DNA from: Pseudomonadota bacterium
GTDB lineage: Bacteria > Pseudomonadota > Gammaproteobacteria > Steroidobacterales > MnTg04
Direction of reading: 5' to 3'
Length of the DNA: 64,000 bases
Assembly: GCA_022560735.1 (NCBI GenBank)
Contig: JADFSO010000012.1
Coordinates: forward strand, 1-64,000
Part shown: in pieces, positions 26,599-35,716 of the stretch
Layout: every line of letters starts with the position of its first letter
Numbering within the stretch: position 1 is the first letter of the stretch
Program-made: the position numbers and the translations under genes
Notes under the pieces: model-generated
The model's database searches: none
Told to the model about the DNA's origin: nothing
Seen by the model: the letters and a program-made list of their open reading frames with translations, nothing else

Positions 26599-29032
26599 CG
26601 CCCTGGTCTGAGGCTATTTTCTTTTTGTCGGCTTTCTTTTTCCCAGCCTTCTTCTTTTTCTTCCCGGCTTTCTTTTTGGTTTTCTTTTTTGCCACGGTTT
26701 TTTTCTCGCCGGTTTTCTTTGTCGCGTCCTTCTTGCGCGCGCTCCTGACCGGCGCTTCGGCCAGCAGGGCCTGGCATTCTTCCAGCGTCAGTGTCTTCGG
26801 GTCCCGGTTTTTGGGAACTCTCGCATTCTTGGTTTTGTCGGTGATATACGGGCCCCATCGGCCATTGAGAATCTGGATTCCATCATCAGGAAAATCCTGG
26901 ATCAGCCTGTTGGCATCGTATTCTTTCTTGTCCCGAACCAGTTCCAGCGCGCGGTCTTGTTCGATCGTATAAGGGTCGTCGTCTTTTTTGAGGGAGACAA
27001 ATTTACTGCCATAACGAATATAGGGACCGAAGCGACCGATACTGACCGACATGGGTTCTCCCTCGGGCGTTTCACCGAGATCGCGCGGTAATTTGAAAAG
27101 CTCGAGCGCCTCTTCCAGGCCAATGGTGTCCAGGCTCTGTTCTTTGCGCAGACCGGCGAATTTCGGCTTGTCTTCTTCTTCGCGGGTACCGATTTGCGCG
27201 AACGGCCCGTACCTGCCCATGCGAACGCTGACCTCGCGACCGCTTTCGGGATCGGTCCCGAGTACCCGCTTTTTCAGCGCATCGGCGCGGCTTACCGATT
27301 CTTCTATTTCGGTGACTCGCTTTTTGAATGGTGTCCAGAAACTTTCCAGCAACGGCACCCATTGTTTCTCGCCCCGGGAAATAGCATCGAGTTCGTCTTC
27401 CATGTTGGCGGTGAAGTCATAGTCGACATATTGCTCGAAATGTTCGGTCAAAAAGTCGCTGACGATTTTTCCGATATCGGTCGGGAAAAAGCGGCGGCGA
27501 TCGATTTCCACGTATTCCCTGCGTTGCAGCGTGGAAATAATATTGGCATAGGTCGAAGGTCGGCCGATGCCATATTCTTCCAATTCCTTGACCAGGCTGG
27601 CCTCGCTATAGCGTGGCTTTGGCTCTGTGAAATGCTGGTCGCTGATGATTTCCTTTAATGTCAAAATATCGCCTTCGGCCAGCGGCGGCAACAACCGGTC
27701 TTGCTCGTCCACGGAGTTCTCGCGGCCTTCATGATAGACCGCCAAAAATCCCGGCTGCACCAGCACCGAGCCATTGGCTCTGAAGCGGCCGACCGGGCTG
27801 GCATCGTTTCCGGCCGCCAGGTCGACGGCCAGCGTGTCGTAAACCGCGTGGACCATCTGACACGCCAGGGTACGTTGCCAAATGAGACGATAAAGTCTTA
27901 GCTGATCATCCTCGACTTTTCCCGCAAGATGCTCAGGCAGAATCTCCGGGTTGGCCGGGCGTATCGCTTCATGCGCTTCCTGCGCGTTTTTCGATTTGGT
28001 CTTGTACAGGCGGGCCTGATCGGGCACCTGGTCCTTGCCATATTTTTCAGCAATAAGCGTTCGCAAAACAGCTATAGCTTCGCCGGCGAGATTGACCGAA
28101 TCCGTACGCATATAGGTGATCAGGCCAACCTGCCCATCGCCGATATCCAGGCCTTCATACAGCTTTTGTGCCGCGCGCATGGTCCGCTGTGCACCAAAAC
28201 CAAGTTTTCGTGAAGCGTCCTGTTGCAGCGTCGAGGTCGTGAACGGCGGTGCCGGGTTTCGTTTGCGTTGTTTCCTGTCTACCTGGAGCACGCTGAGCCG
28301 GCCATCGGCTGCGGTCGTCAACGCGTCCTTGACTGCGCTGGCCTGACGCTCCCCGGTGATGCTGAATTGCTCGATTTTCTCGCCGTCGTACTCGGTGAGT
28401 CTTGCGCTGAAGTCCAGCTGTTCCTTGCTCAGTGATGCTGCGACAGTCCAGTATTCACGCGGCTTGAACGCGACAATCTCTTTTTCGCGCTCGACGATCA
28501 ATCTGAGCGCTGGACTTTGTACGCGGCCGGCAGACAATTTCGGGCGGATTTTTTTCCACAACAGCGGCGACAGGTTGAAACCGACCAGGTGATCCAGCGC
28601 CCGGCGGGCTTGCTGGGCATTGATCAAGTCGAAATCCAGCTCGCGCGGGTTCTCGATCGCCTCGCGTACCGCGTTTCTTGTAATCTCGTGGAAAACGACG
28701 CGGTAAACCGGCTTGTCGTTCAGCGCATTGCGTTCCTTGAGCAATTCATAAAGATGCCAGGAGATCGCTTCGCCCTCGCGATCGGGATCGGTCGCCAGGT
28801 AGAGTGCATCGGCTTTTTTCAATGCCTTGGCTATGGCGTCGACATGCTTCCTGTTCCTGTCGATGATCTCATAGGTCATGTTGAACCCTTCGGCTGGGTC
28901 AACCGCACCGTCTTTTGATATTAAATCGCGGATATGTCCATAAGTGGCCAGCACCTTGAAGTCCTTGCCGAGGTATTTCTCGATGGTCTTTTCTTTGGCC
29001 GGCGATTCTACGATGATCAGGTATTTACTCAT
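26591..29032 (-). CDS. topA: DNA topoisomerase I with a lysine-rich tail and no zinc fingers
   Basis: 813 residues. The N-terminal Toprim domain (KYLIIVESPAKEKTI, DPDREGEAI) and the active-site Tyr in GLITYMRTDS are intact. After the core come two C-terminal topoisomerase repeats (VGRFGPYIRYG..., GRWGPYITDK...) in place of the Cys4 zinc ribbons of E. coli TopA; no CxxC pair was seen. The last roughly 55 residues are dominated by Lys, a likely DNA-binding tail. It relaxes negative supercoils. It is in an operon with tsaC. Confidence 0.96.
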   Translation of the reverse strand: MSKYLIIVESPAKEKTIEKYLGKDFKVLATYGHIRDLISKDGAVDPAEGFNMTYEIIDRNRKHVDAIAKALKKADALYLATDPDREGEAISWHLYELLKERNALNDKPVYRVVFHEITRNAVREAIENPRELDFDLINAQQARRALDHLVGFNLSPLLWKKIRPKLSAGRVQSPALRLIVEREKEIVAFKPREYWTVAASLSKEQLDFSARLTEYDGEKIEQFSITGERQASAVKDALTTAADGRLSVLQVDRKQRKRNPAPPFTTSTLQQDASRKLGFGAQRTMRAAQKLYEGLDIGDGQVGLITYMRTDSVNLAGEAIAVLRTLIAEKYGKDQVPDQARLYKTKSKNAQEAHEAIRPANPEILPEHLAGKVEDDQLRLYRLIWQRTLACQMVHAVYDTLAVDLAAGNDASPVGRFRANGSVLVQPGFLAVYHEGRENSVDEQDRLLPPLAEGDILTLKEIISDQHFTEPKPRYSEASLVKELEEYGIGRPSTYANIISTLQRREYVEIDRRRFFPTDIGKIVSDFLTEHFEQYVDYDFTANMEDELDAISRGEKQWVPLLESFWTPFKKRVTEIEESVSRADALKKRVLGTDPESGREVSVRMGRYGPFAQIGTREEEDKPKFAGLRKEQSLDTIGLEEALELFKLPRDLGETPEGEPMSVSIGRFGPYIRYGSKFVSLKKDDDPYTIEQDRALELVRDKKEYDANRLIQDFPDDGIQILNGRWGPYITDKTKNARVPKNRDPKTLTLEECQALLAEAPVRSARKKDATKKTGEKKTVAKKKTKKKAGKKKKKAGKKKADKKKIASDQGDD

Positions 29033-29126
29033 TTTCTTGTTCTTCGATGCCTGGTTTTTGACCTTGTGCTAACGCCCTGCGAACGCCTGGTTCGGACTCG
29101 CTGCGGATTGTAGCCATTTCCGGGGG

Positions 29127-29160
29127 AATAAAAAAAGATACCGCGACCGAACCGCGGTAT
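29127..29160 (-). terminator. Intrinsic terminator for the dprA-smg transcript
   Basis: Read on the minus strand, an 8-bp stem ATACCGCG/CGCGGTAT with a 7-nt loop is followed by C and six T residues. It lies 28 bp past the smg stop, separating smg from topA. Confidence 0.88.
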
Positions 29161-29187
29161 ACGCTGGTACGGTGACCGGTCACTGAA

Positions 29188-29670
29188 TCAATGCAGGGCG
29201 CTGGCAACCTCGTCAAAAACCAGGTCTTCCATGCGCGCATAGGCAGACTCCTGGCCCGGCTGACTGAACAACACCATCAGGACCACCCACTTTATCTGCT
29301 CGACATCGATATCCGGGTTGCCCAGCGCCATAATCCGGTCGATCACCAGCTCGCGCTGGCTGGTGGAAAGAATTTCCAGTTGTTCCAGGTAGAGCAAAAA
29401 TCCACGACAGCTCGAATCCAGCCTGCTCAACTCTATTGAGTCGAAAATACGGGTTGCGCGCTCGGTGAGGGCGCTTTTTGCCGCAGCTTCCTGGCCACTG
29501 GTCAGGCCATCCAGCCACTCCAGCGCCCGGTCAATTTCCAGGTCGCCAAAACCGGCTTGCTCCAGTTCGTCGCGCATCTCATTGCGGTCCGGCTCTTCTT
29601 CAATGTCGTCGTCCATGTAAGTCTCGAATAGGTACATCAGCACATCGAGCACGTTTTCTCTCATTCCCAA
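29188..29670 (-). CDS. smg: Smg (DUF494) protein
   Basis: 160 residues. MRENVLDVLMYLFETYMDDD at the start and MALGNPDIDVEQIKWVVLMVLFSQPGQE near the end are the family's conserved ends. Smg is always found beside dprA and topA in gammaproteobacteria; its function is unknown. It begins 5 bp after the dprA stop. Confidence 0.94.
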   Translation of the reverse strand: MGMRENVLDVLMYLFETYMDDDIEEEPDRNEMRDELEQAGFGDLEIDRALEWLDGLTSGQEAAAKSALTERATRIFDSIELSRLDSSCRGFLLYLEQLEILSTSQRELVIDRIMALGNPDIDVEQIKWVVLMVLFSQPGQESAYARMEDLVFDEVASALH

Positions 29671-29675
29671 ATCCT

Positions 29676-30788
29676 TTAGCGCCTCGTCGTCTTGCAGTAA
29701 CGCCCACCGGGCGCGGTTTGTACCAGGCCCTGAAGCTCCAGTATCAGAAGCATGGAGGAAACCTCACGTGCCGTCAATCCGCTCCTTTCCGCCAGCGTAT
29801 CGATGGGCAGGGTCTCCTCGCCGAGCGTAATCAGCAGTTGCTGGTGACTTCGATCATGATCCACCGCCGGTGGCGCCGGTTCCTGCGGATCGTCCTCGCG
29901 TGCTGTTTCGGCCAGAACGCTGACCATCGCGCCAAGCTCCTCGAATATGTCAGCCGCCGATTCGACCAGTTTGGCCCCCTGGCGAATCAGCTGATGGCAG
30001 CCTCGCGATTGCGGGCTGTGTATGGAGCCGGGAACCGCGAAGACTTCACGGCCCTGCTCGGCTGCGTGCCTGGCGGTAATCAGCGAGCCGCTGGACCTCG
30101 CCGCCTCCACGACCAGGGTGCCTACTGACAGACCACTGACGATGCGGTTTCGTTGCGGAAAGTTTTTCCGCGATGGCGGCGTACCCGGTGGAAACTCGCT
30201 GATCAATGCGCCATCCTGGCAGATTGATTCCGCCAGCGATTCCTGTCCTGCCGGATAAACCCGGTCAAGCCCGCAACCGCAGACTGCGATGGTGATGCCG
30301 CCGGCATCCAGTGCGCCGCGGTGGCTCGCGCTATCGATGCCCAGCGCCAGTCCGGAGGTAATCGCGAGACCGCTGACCGACAAATGGCGGGCAAACATTC
30401 TCGCCGTGTCCAGTCCGGCCGGTGTCGGGTTGCGGCTGCCGACCATGGCCAGTTGGGGCAACCCCAGGCAGTCTTTATTGCCACGGATGAACAGCAGCAT
30501 CGGTGGGTCGGGGATGGTCTTCAACAGTGCCGGATAGGCCTCGTCGTCGAGAGCCAGAAAATGATTTCGATCGCGGCCAAGCCACTCGAGATTACGTTTC
30601 AGGGTGTCGCTGTCGGGTGTGCGCATGGCGCGACGCGCTTCGGCCGATATGCCCAATGCTTGCAGATCTTGATTGCCGGCCGAGAAAACCTTGCTGATAC
30701 TACCGAAATGCTGGAGAAGTTCGGCGGCGCTCCTGGCGCCAATACCGGGCGCCTGGAGCAGCGTGAGCCACAAGCCGGGGTCGGACAT
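29676..30788 (-). CDS. dprA: DNA-processing protein DprA
   Basis: 370 residues from the ATG at 30788, which has CGGGAGA upstream; a GTG 15 bp earlier is also open. The Rossmann-like core has MVGSRNPTP, SGLALGIDSASHRGAL, GCGLDRVYP, SEFPPGTPP and FPQRNRIVSGLS. A C-terminal winged-helix (DML1-like) domain follows. DprA loads RecA onto incoming single-stranded DNA during transformation. Confidence 0.95.
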   Translation of the reverse strand: MSDPGLWLTLLQAPGIGARSAAELLQHFGSISKVFSAGNQDLQALGISAEARRAMRTPDSDTLKRNLEWLGRDRNHFLALDDEAYPALLKTIPDPPMLLFIRGNKDCLGLPQLAMVGSRNPTPAGLDTARMFARHLSVSGLAITSGLALGIDSASHRGALDAGGITIAVCGCGLDRVYPAGQESLAESICQDGALISEFPPGTPPSRKNFPQRNRIVSGLSVGTLVVEAARSSGSLITARHAAEQGREVFAVPGSIHSPQSRGCHQLIRQGAKLVESAADIFEELGAMVSVLAETAREDDPQEPAPPAVDHDRSHQQLLITLGEETLPIDTLAERSGLTAREVSSMLLILELQGLVQTAPGGRYCKTTRR

Positions 30789-30842
30789 AGAGGTCTCCCG
30801 CACAGACTCCCAATGGACGAAAGCGGGGAATACCGCCGCGTA

Positions 30843-32042
30843 TCAGGGGCTGAGAACCAGGTCGTATTTCCTGATTTCTCTGGTTGCCTCGACGATCAAT
30901 CCATAACTGATGCGATCGAAGATCTTGAACACCATCATCATGCCGGCCGGCTCGTCGGGCAAGGTGACTTTCTCGTCAAATATACCGCCTTCAAAGCGGT
31001 CGCTCACCACCTCGCCCTTGTGCAGAATGATTAGCAGGTTGCCTTCCTCGATACCGTGCCGGGCGCCGCGATTGATCACGACGATCTGGTTGCTGCCGGT
31101 CACGCTGATGGCATCCAGTATGTTGATGATGCTGCCGTCAATCTGTCGAGCCGGTGCACTCGGAAAGAAATTCAATGGCAGCGTCTGGTTGTCGCGCAGC
31201 AAGCGGTTTCCGTTCAGCACTTCGCGCGTAGTCGTGACCAGGACCAGGCTCGCCGGATCGCCGGTGCGCGTTGTGCGGGCTTCCCCCGCGTATACGCCGT
31301 CATAGCCAATCAAGGTATTGTCATCCGGATCGCGCAATTCCTCGCCGATCTGGACTACATTGAATACCTCGCCGATCTCGGGTGGGGTGCTGAATCCCCT
31401 GGCATAGATCGTATTGCCGGAGCCGCTGATCAGGTGGTTGTCTTTCGATGACAAAATGTAGGGCATCGATTTGATCTGGTCGGCCGGGAGCACCGAGGGC
31501 CGGGAAAGGAACGCCTTGATGGCGCCATAGGGGATCGTGGTAATTGCCTCGTCCAGGTCTGCGTAGCGAATCCGGGGCGAAACGCGTATCGGGTCGCCGC
31601 GCTGCACACGCCGATCACCCGGCTCGATTATGATTCTCGGCCGCCCGTCCATCCAGACCAGTTTCAGGATATCGCCCGGGTAGATCAGATGCGGATTTTC
31701 GATTTGCTCGTTGACGAACCAGATTTCCGGCCAGAACCACGGGTCTTCCAGGAACATCGTCGAGATATCCCACAAGGTGTCGCCCTGTTGCACGAGATAC
31801 TGATCCGGGTGGTTCGATGTCAGCCGAACCGGGGCGGGATCCGCCACGGCCGTTGTGACCTGGCCATAGCGCCTGGGCGCAGGCTGCGTCTGCGCCACCT
31901 GGACCGGTTGGGGAAATTGGGCCGAATTCGCCTGCGCCGTCGGCGCAGGGTTGCCGGCACAGGCAGCCAATAACGGCAGGCTACCGGAAATCAAGACCAG
32001 GGAGATTTGCTGGGCAATGCGCATGGGCCGGGACATATCCAT
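30843..32042 (-). CDS. LysM-domain lipoprotein
   Basis: 399 residues. The N-terminal lipobox LLAAC suggests a lipoprotein, and a LysM domain (YLVQQGDTLWDISTMFLEDPWFWPEIW, in part) at about residues 80-130 binds peptidoglycan. The large C-terminal part is beta-rich. This LysM gene upstream of dprA and divergent from def is conserved across gammaproteobacteria. AAAAGGA precedes the start. Confidence 0.9.
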   Translation of the reverse strand: MDMSRPMRIAQQISLVLISGSLPLLAACAGNPAPTAQANSAQFPQPVQVAQTQPAPRRYGQVTTAVADPAPVRLTSNHPDQYLVQQGDTLWDISTMFLEDPWFWPEIWFVNEQIENPHLIYPGDILKLVWMDGRPRIIIEPGDRRVQRGDPIRVSPRIRYADLDEAITTIPYGAIKAFLSRPSVLPADQIKSMPYILSSKDNHLISGSGNTIYARGFSTPPEIGEVFNVVQIGEELRDPDDNTLIGYDGVYAGEARTTRTGDPASLVLVTTTREVLNGNRLLRDNQTLPLNFFPSAPARQIDGSIINILDAISVTGSNQIVVINRGARHGIEEGNLLIILHKGEVVSDRFEGGIFDEKVTLPDEPAGMMMVFKIFDRISYGLIVEATREIRKYDLVLSP

Positions 32043-32102
32043 TCATCCTTTTGCTAGCTGGTGCCGGTTGCGGTAATTGGGCTGTTATAATCGCTATACG
32101 CC

Positions 32103-32126
32103 CGTGACGCAACAAACTACGTCACG
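32103..32126. promoter_or_regulatory. Inverted repeat between the LysM gene and def
   Basis: A perfect 7-bp inverted repeat CGTGACG/CGTCACG with a 10-nt spacer lies in the 213-bp divergent gap. It could be an operator for either gene; nothing else supports it. Confidence 0.25.
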
Positions 32127-32255
32127 CTTGACCCATCTATCCATGGCGGTTCTGTTGCGGACCTAGCCGTCGTGTATTACCGACATCAATTTCAATAATG
32201 TCATGCAGTTAGCCGCATTATATACGAAAACACAAGAAAATCTGGTTGAATATCG

Positions 32256-32786
32256 ATGGCAAAACTGACGATTCTCGAGTTTCCAGACCCGCGGTTGCGG
32301 CGCAAAGCGGTAGCGGTCGAGCTCGTTGACGACAAAATCCGGACCCTGATCGACGATCTGCTGGGGACCATGTATGCCGCTCCGGGTATAGGCCTCGCCG
32401 CCACCCAGGTCGATGTGCACCTGCGGGTGCTGGTTGCCGATATATCTGAAGACAAATTGGCGCCGCTGGCCTTGATCAACCCTGAAATCCTTAGCCGCGA
32501 CGGGGTTGAAATCACCGAGGAAGGTTGCCTTTCGGTACCCGGCGTTTATGAAAAAGTGGAACGGGCGGAGCACATTACCCTCAGGGCGCTGGACCGTGAC
32601 GGCAATAACATTGAGATGGAAGCAAATGGTCTGCTTGCGGTATGCATTCAGCATGAGTGCGATCACCTGGAGGGCAAATTGTTCGTCGATTACCTGTCCG
32701 AACTGAAGCGGCAGAGAATAAGAACGCGCCTGCAAAAGGCCCGTCGCCTGGACATCGATCGGCCGCATAAGGCGCCGGCGATCTGA
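32256..32786 (+). CDS. def: Peptide deformylase
   Basis: 176 residues. The three metal-binding motifs are [18 protein letters not shown] (Cys ligand) and QHECDHLEG (two His and the catalytic Glu). It removes formyl from nascent N-terminal methionine. It begins the def-fmt-rsmB-DUF4390-ntrYX run. Confidence 0.97.
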   Translation: MAKLTILEFPDPRLRRKAVAVELVDDKIRTLIDDLLGTMYAAPGIGLAATQVDVHLRVLVADISEDKLAPLALINPEILSRDGVEITEEGCLSVPGVYEKVERAEHITLRALDRDGNNIEMEANGLLAVCIQHECDHLEGKLFVDYLSELKRQRIRTRLQKARRLDIDRPHKAPAI

Positions 32787-32819
32787 GCGCTGCAACAGGC
32801 TCTCGAAAAGTATCCAACC

Positions 32820-33779
32820 GTGCGTATTATTTTTGCAGGAACAGCCGATTTCTCCTTGCCGGTCCTGGAGTCTCTGATCGGTGACAGTACGCGTTCGGCA
32901 ATGGAAATCGTCGCCGTGTATACCCAGCCGGATCGCCCGGCCGGACGCGGGCGCCGGATGAGCACCAGCCCGGTCAAGAAAGTCGCGACCGCTGCGGGCC
33001 TGAGGATCGAGCAACCCGAAACGCTCAAATCGCCTGTTGTACAGGAAACACTGCGTAGCCTCGAGCCGGATCTGATCGTCGTCGTCGCCTATGGCCTGTT
33101 GTTGCCCAAAGCGGTGCTCGAACTGCCATCCCTGGCCTGTGTCAACGTCCACGCCTCTTTGCTGCCTCGCTGGCGAGGAGCCGCGCCGATACAAAGAGCA
33201 ATTCTTGCCGGCGATAAACGCAGCGGCGTCAGCATCATGAAAATGAGCGCAGGCCTGGACGAGGGGCCGCTGTACCTGGGCCGGGAGCTGGCAATTCGGG
33301 TCGATGAAACGGGCGCCAGCTTGCATCGGCGGTTGGCTGAACTGGGGGCGACGGCGCTGACGGCGGCGTTGCCGGGTATCATTGACGGCACGGCCCGGGC
33401 GCAGCCACAGGATGAGGCGCAGGCTTGTTACGCAGGCAAGATCTCCAAGAGCGATGCCCGCCTGGATTTCAGTCTCGATGCCGGGCAGCTGGAACGCATG
33501 GTCAGGGCTTTCAACGCATGGCCGGTCGCATGGTGCCGGTGGCGCCGGGGTAATGCAGACCCGGAGCAAACCCTGCGAATCTGGCAGGCCAAAGCCGATG
33601 CGCGGGGCGCTTCCGGCTTGTCCTCGGGTATGGTCGTTTCCGCGAGTAAAGACGGCATCAGGATTGCGACCGGCACCGGCGATCTGATTGCCGAGCGGCT
33701 GCAGTTGCCGGGTCGCAAACCCCAGGCTGCGGCCGATTTCTGTAATGCCTGTGATCTTAGTGGCCTGCAACTCTACTAG
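32820..33779 (+). CDS. fmt: Methionyl-tRNA formyltransferase
   Basis: 319 residues with a GTG start. VNVHASLLPRWRGAAPIQRAI (catalytic Asn/His region) and the C-terminal OB-like domain are present. It formylates initiator Met-tRNA, and def then removes the formyl group. It starts 33 bp after def. Confidence 0.96.
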   Translation: MRIIFAGTADFSLPVLESLIGDSTRSAMEIVAVYTQPDRPAGRGRRMSTSPVKKVATAAGLRIEQPETLKSPVVQETLRSLEPDLIVVVAYGLLLPKAVLELPSLACVNVHASLLPRWRGAAPIQRAILAGDKRSGVSIMKMSAGLDEGPLYLGRELAIRVDETGASLHRRLAELGATALTAALPGIIDGTARAQPQDEAQACYAGKISKSDARLDFSLDAGQLERMVRAFNAWPVAWCRWRRGNADPEQTLRIWQAKADARGASGLSSGMVVSASKDGIRIATGTGDLIAERLQLPGRKPQAAADFCNACDLSGLQLY

Positions 33780-33794
33780 ACCATTGGTGATGGT

Positions 33795-35120
33795 TTGAGC
33801 GAATCGTCGCGGACCCGCGCAGCCGCCGCGAGGACACTGTCCGCGGTACTCGGCGGACGATCGCTGGATACCGCGATGCCCAGGTTCGCGCCGCCGGTCG
33901 AGCAGGCGGCGCTGTACAAGGCGCTGGTCTATCACAGCGTGCGCTGGCAACCGCGCCTGTCCCGGCTGGCCGGTCTATTGCTGGACAGGCCTTTGCGGGC
34001 ACGCGACCGTGTTATCGATGCCTTGTTGCAGGTGGGTTTGTGCCAGTTATCGATAATGCATGCGGCGGACCATGCCGCGGTGTCCGAAACAGTCAATGCT
34101 GTGCGGGATCTCGGCAGGCCGGGTCTGGCCGGCCTGGTCAACGGAGTGTTGCGCAAATATTTGCGTGCCCGAGATGCCCTCGAGGCAGAATTGGATCGGG
34201 ACCCGATTGCGGCCAGTGCGCATCCGGGCTGGATGCTGGAAGTTTTGCGCGGCGACTGGCCTGAGCACTGGGAAAACATCGTCACCAGCGGCAATTTGCA
34301 GGCGCCGATGTGGCTCAGGATAAACCGGACCCGGACCAGTTCCCGCGAGTACCTGCAGGAGCTGAGCGACCATGGCCACGCAGCAAGCCTGTCGGCATGG
34401 GTGGATGACGGGGTTCGCCTGGCCGAGCCGTGTGCTGTAGCCGAGCTGCCGGGCTTTGACCGCGGCCGGGTTTCGGTTCAGGACGGGGCGGCGCAGCTGG
34501 CCGGCCAGCTGCTGGCGCCAGTAGCCGGGCAGCGGGTTCTGGATGCCTGCGCCGCGCCAGGCGGCAAAACGGGCCACTTGCTCGAGCTGGTTGGCGGTGA
34601 TATTGACCTGCTCGCGCTGGACCGGGACCCGCAGCGTCTGCGCAAGGTTGACGAGACCCTGGAGAGGCTCGGGTGGACCGCCAGGACGCTGACGGCGGAT
34701 GCGGCGAACCCGGGTGAATGGTGGGACGGCAAGCCGTTTCAAAGGATACTGCTGGATGCTCCGTGCAGCGGCAGCGGGGTTATACGCCGGCATCCGGATA
34801 TCAAACTGTTGCGCAGACGCAGCGATATCGACGATCTGGCTGGCCGGCAAAGGGCTCTGCTCGACGGATTGTGGCCCACGCTGGATCAAGGAGGGCTTAT
34901 GCTTTATTGCTGTTGCTCGGTGTTTCGGCAAGAAAACCAGCAACAGGTCGATCGCTTCATGAATAGCCACTCCGATGCAGAATTATTGCCACTATCTGAT
35001 AGGCTTAGGGGCCGTTTTGGCGATGGCAGGGGCCCCGGGATGCAAGTGTTTCCCGGGGAAGAGGAAATGGACGGGTTTTTCTACGCGGTATTGAGGAAAT
35101 TGAGGGTAGCGACAGATTGA
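33795..35120 (+). CDS. rsmB: 16S rRNA (cytosine-967-C5) methyltransferase
   Basis: 441 residues starting with TTG. An N-terminal NusB-like helical domain precedes the SAM domain with LDACAAPGGKTGHLLEL, DAPCSGSGVIRRHPDIK (one catalytic Cys) and YCCCSVFRQEN (the other). It methylates C967 of 16S rRNA. It starts 15 bp after fmt and overlaps the next gene through TGATG. Confidence 0.95.
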   Translation: MSESSRTRAAAARTLSAVLGGRSLDTAMPRFAPPVEQAALYKALVYHSVRWQPRLSRLAGLLLDRPLRARDRVIDALLQVGLCQLSIMHAADHAAVSETVNAVRDLGRPGLAGLVNGVLRKYLRARDALEAELDRDPIAASAHPGWMLEVLRGDWPEHWENIVTSGNLQAPMWLRINRTRTSSREYLQELSDHGHAASLSAWVDDGVRLAEPCAVAELPGFDRGRVSVQDGAAQLAGQLLAPVAGQRVLDACAAPGGKTGHLLELVGGDIDLLALDRDPQRLRKVDETLERLGWTARTLTADAANPGEWWDGKPFQRILLDAPCSGSGVIRRHPDIKLLRRRSDIDDLAGRQRALLDGLWPTLDQGGLMLYCCCSVFRQENQQQVDRFMNSHSDAELLPLSDRLRGRFGDGRGPGMQVFPGEEEMDGFFYAVLRKLRVATD

Positions 35121-35716
35121 TGGGCATGAACGGCACGGCATCATCGAACAGAGTCTGGCTGGCGTCACTTGCGTTGGTCTGCTGCGGCGTCCTGACTGCA
35201 GGCGTTGCCGATGCTGCCAAGGACAGGCCGCGCTTTGAAATTCGCTCAGCTTATGCCGAGCTGGAAAACGCAGTGTATTTCCTGCATGCCAGGATCGATT
35301 ACCCGCTCAGCAAGCAGGCGTTAAAAGCGCTGCAAAGCGGAGTAGAACTGAATTTCCAGTTACGTATCGAAGTCAACCGCGTGCGCCGCTACCTCCCGGA
35401 TGCCAATGTGGCGACTCTGCTGCAACGCTACCAGCTGCGGTTCAATGCGCTGGTCAATCGCTATGTCGTTCGTAACCTCAACAGCGGCGGACAGCAGTCT
35501 TTTGCGACTCTGGACGCTGCACTGAGTTTTCTGGGCCGGGTTTCCAACTTGCCCATACTCGATAAAGCGCTGCTGCAACCCGGCAAGAAATATATTTTGA
35601 AACTGCAGGCCGAACTGGATGTCAGGCGCCTGCCCGCACCCATACAGTTACTGGCATTCTGGCTCGATGACTGGCGCTTGACCAGCGCGTGGTACACATG
35701 GCCTCTTCAGCCATAA
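35120..35716 (+). CDS. DUF4390 exported protein
   Basis: 198 residues with a signal peptide ending near GVADA. The beta-rich body (NAVYFLHARIDYPLSKQAL, ELNFQLRIEVNRVRR) fits DUF4390, a family fixed between rsmB and ntrY in gammaproteobacteria. Function is unknown; a periplasmic role tied to NtrY is inferred from synteny. The ATG at 35120 overlaps the rsmB stop. Confidence 0.88.
   Translation: MGMNGTASSNRVWLASLALVCCGVLTAGVADAAKDRPRFEIRSAYAELENAVYFLHARIDYPLSKQALKALQSGVELNFQLRIEVNRVRRYLPDANVATLLQRYQLRFNALVNRYVVRNLNSGGQQSFATLDAALSFLGRVSNLPILDKALLQPGKKYILKLQAELDVRRLPAPIQLLAFWLDDWRLTSAWYTWPLQP

Noticed and set aside
32163-33950. A 595-codon open frame on the minus strand
   Set aside because: It is antisense to def and fmt, which carry all their catalytic motifs on the plus strand. 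High GC at third positions keeps the opposite strand open.
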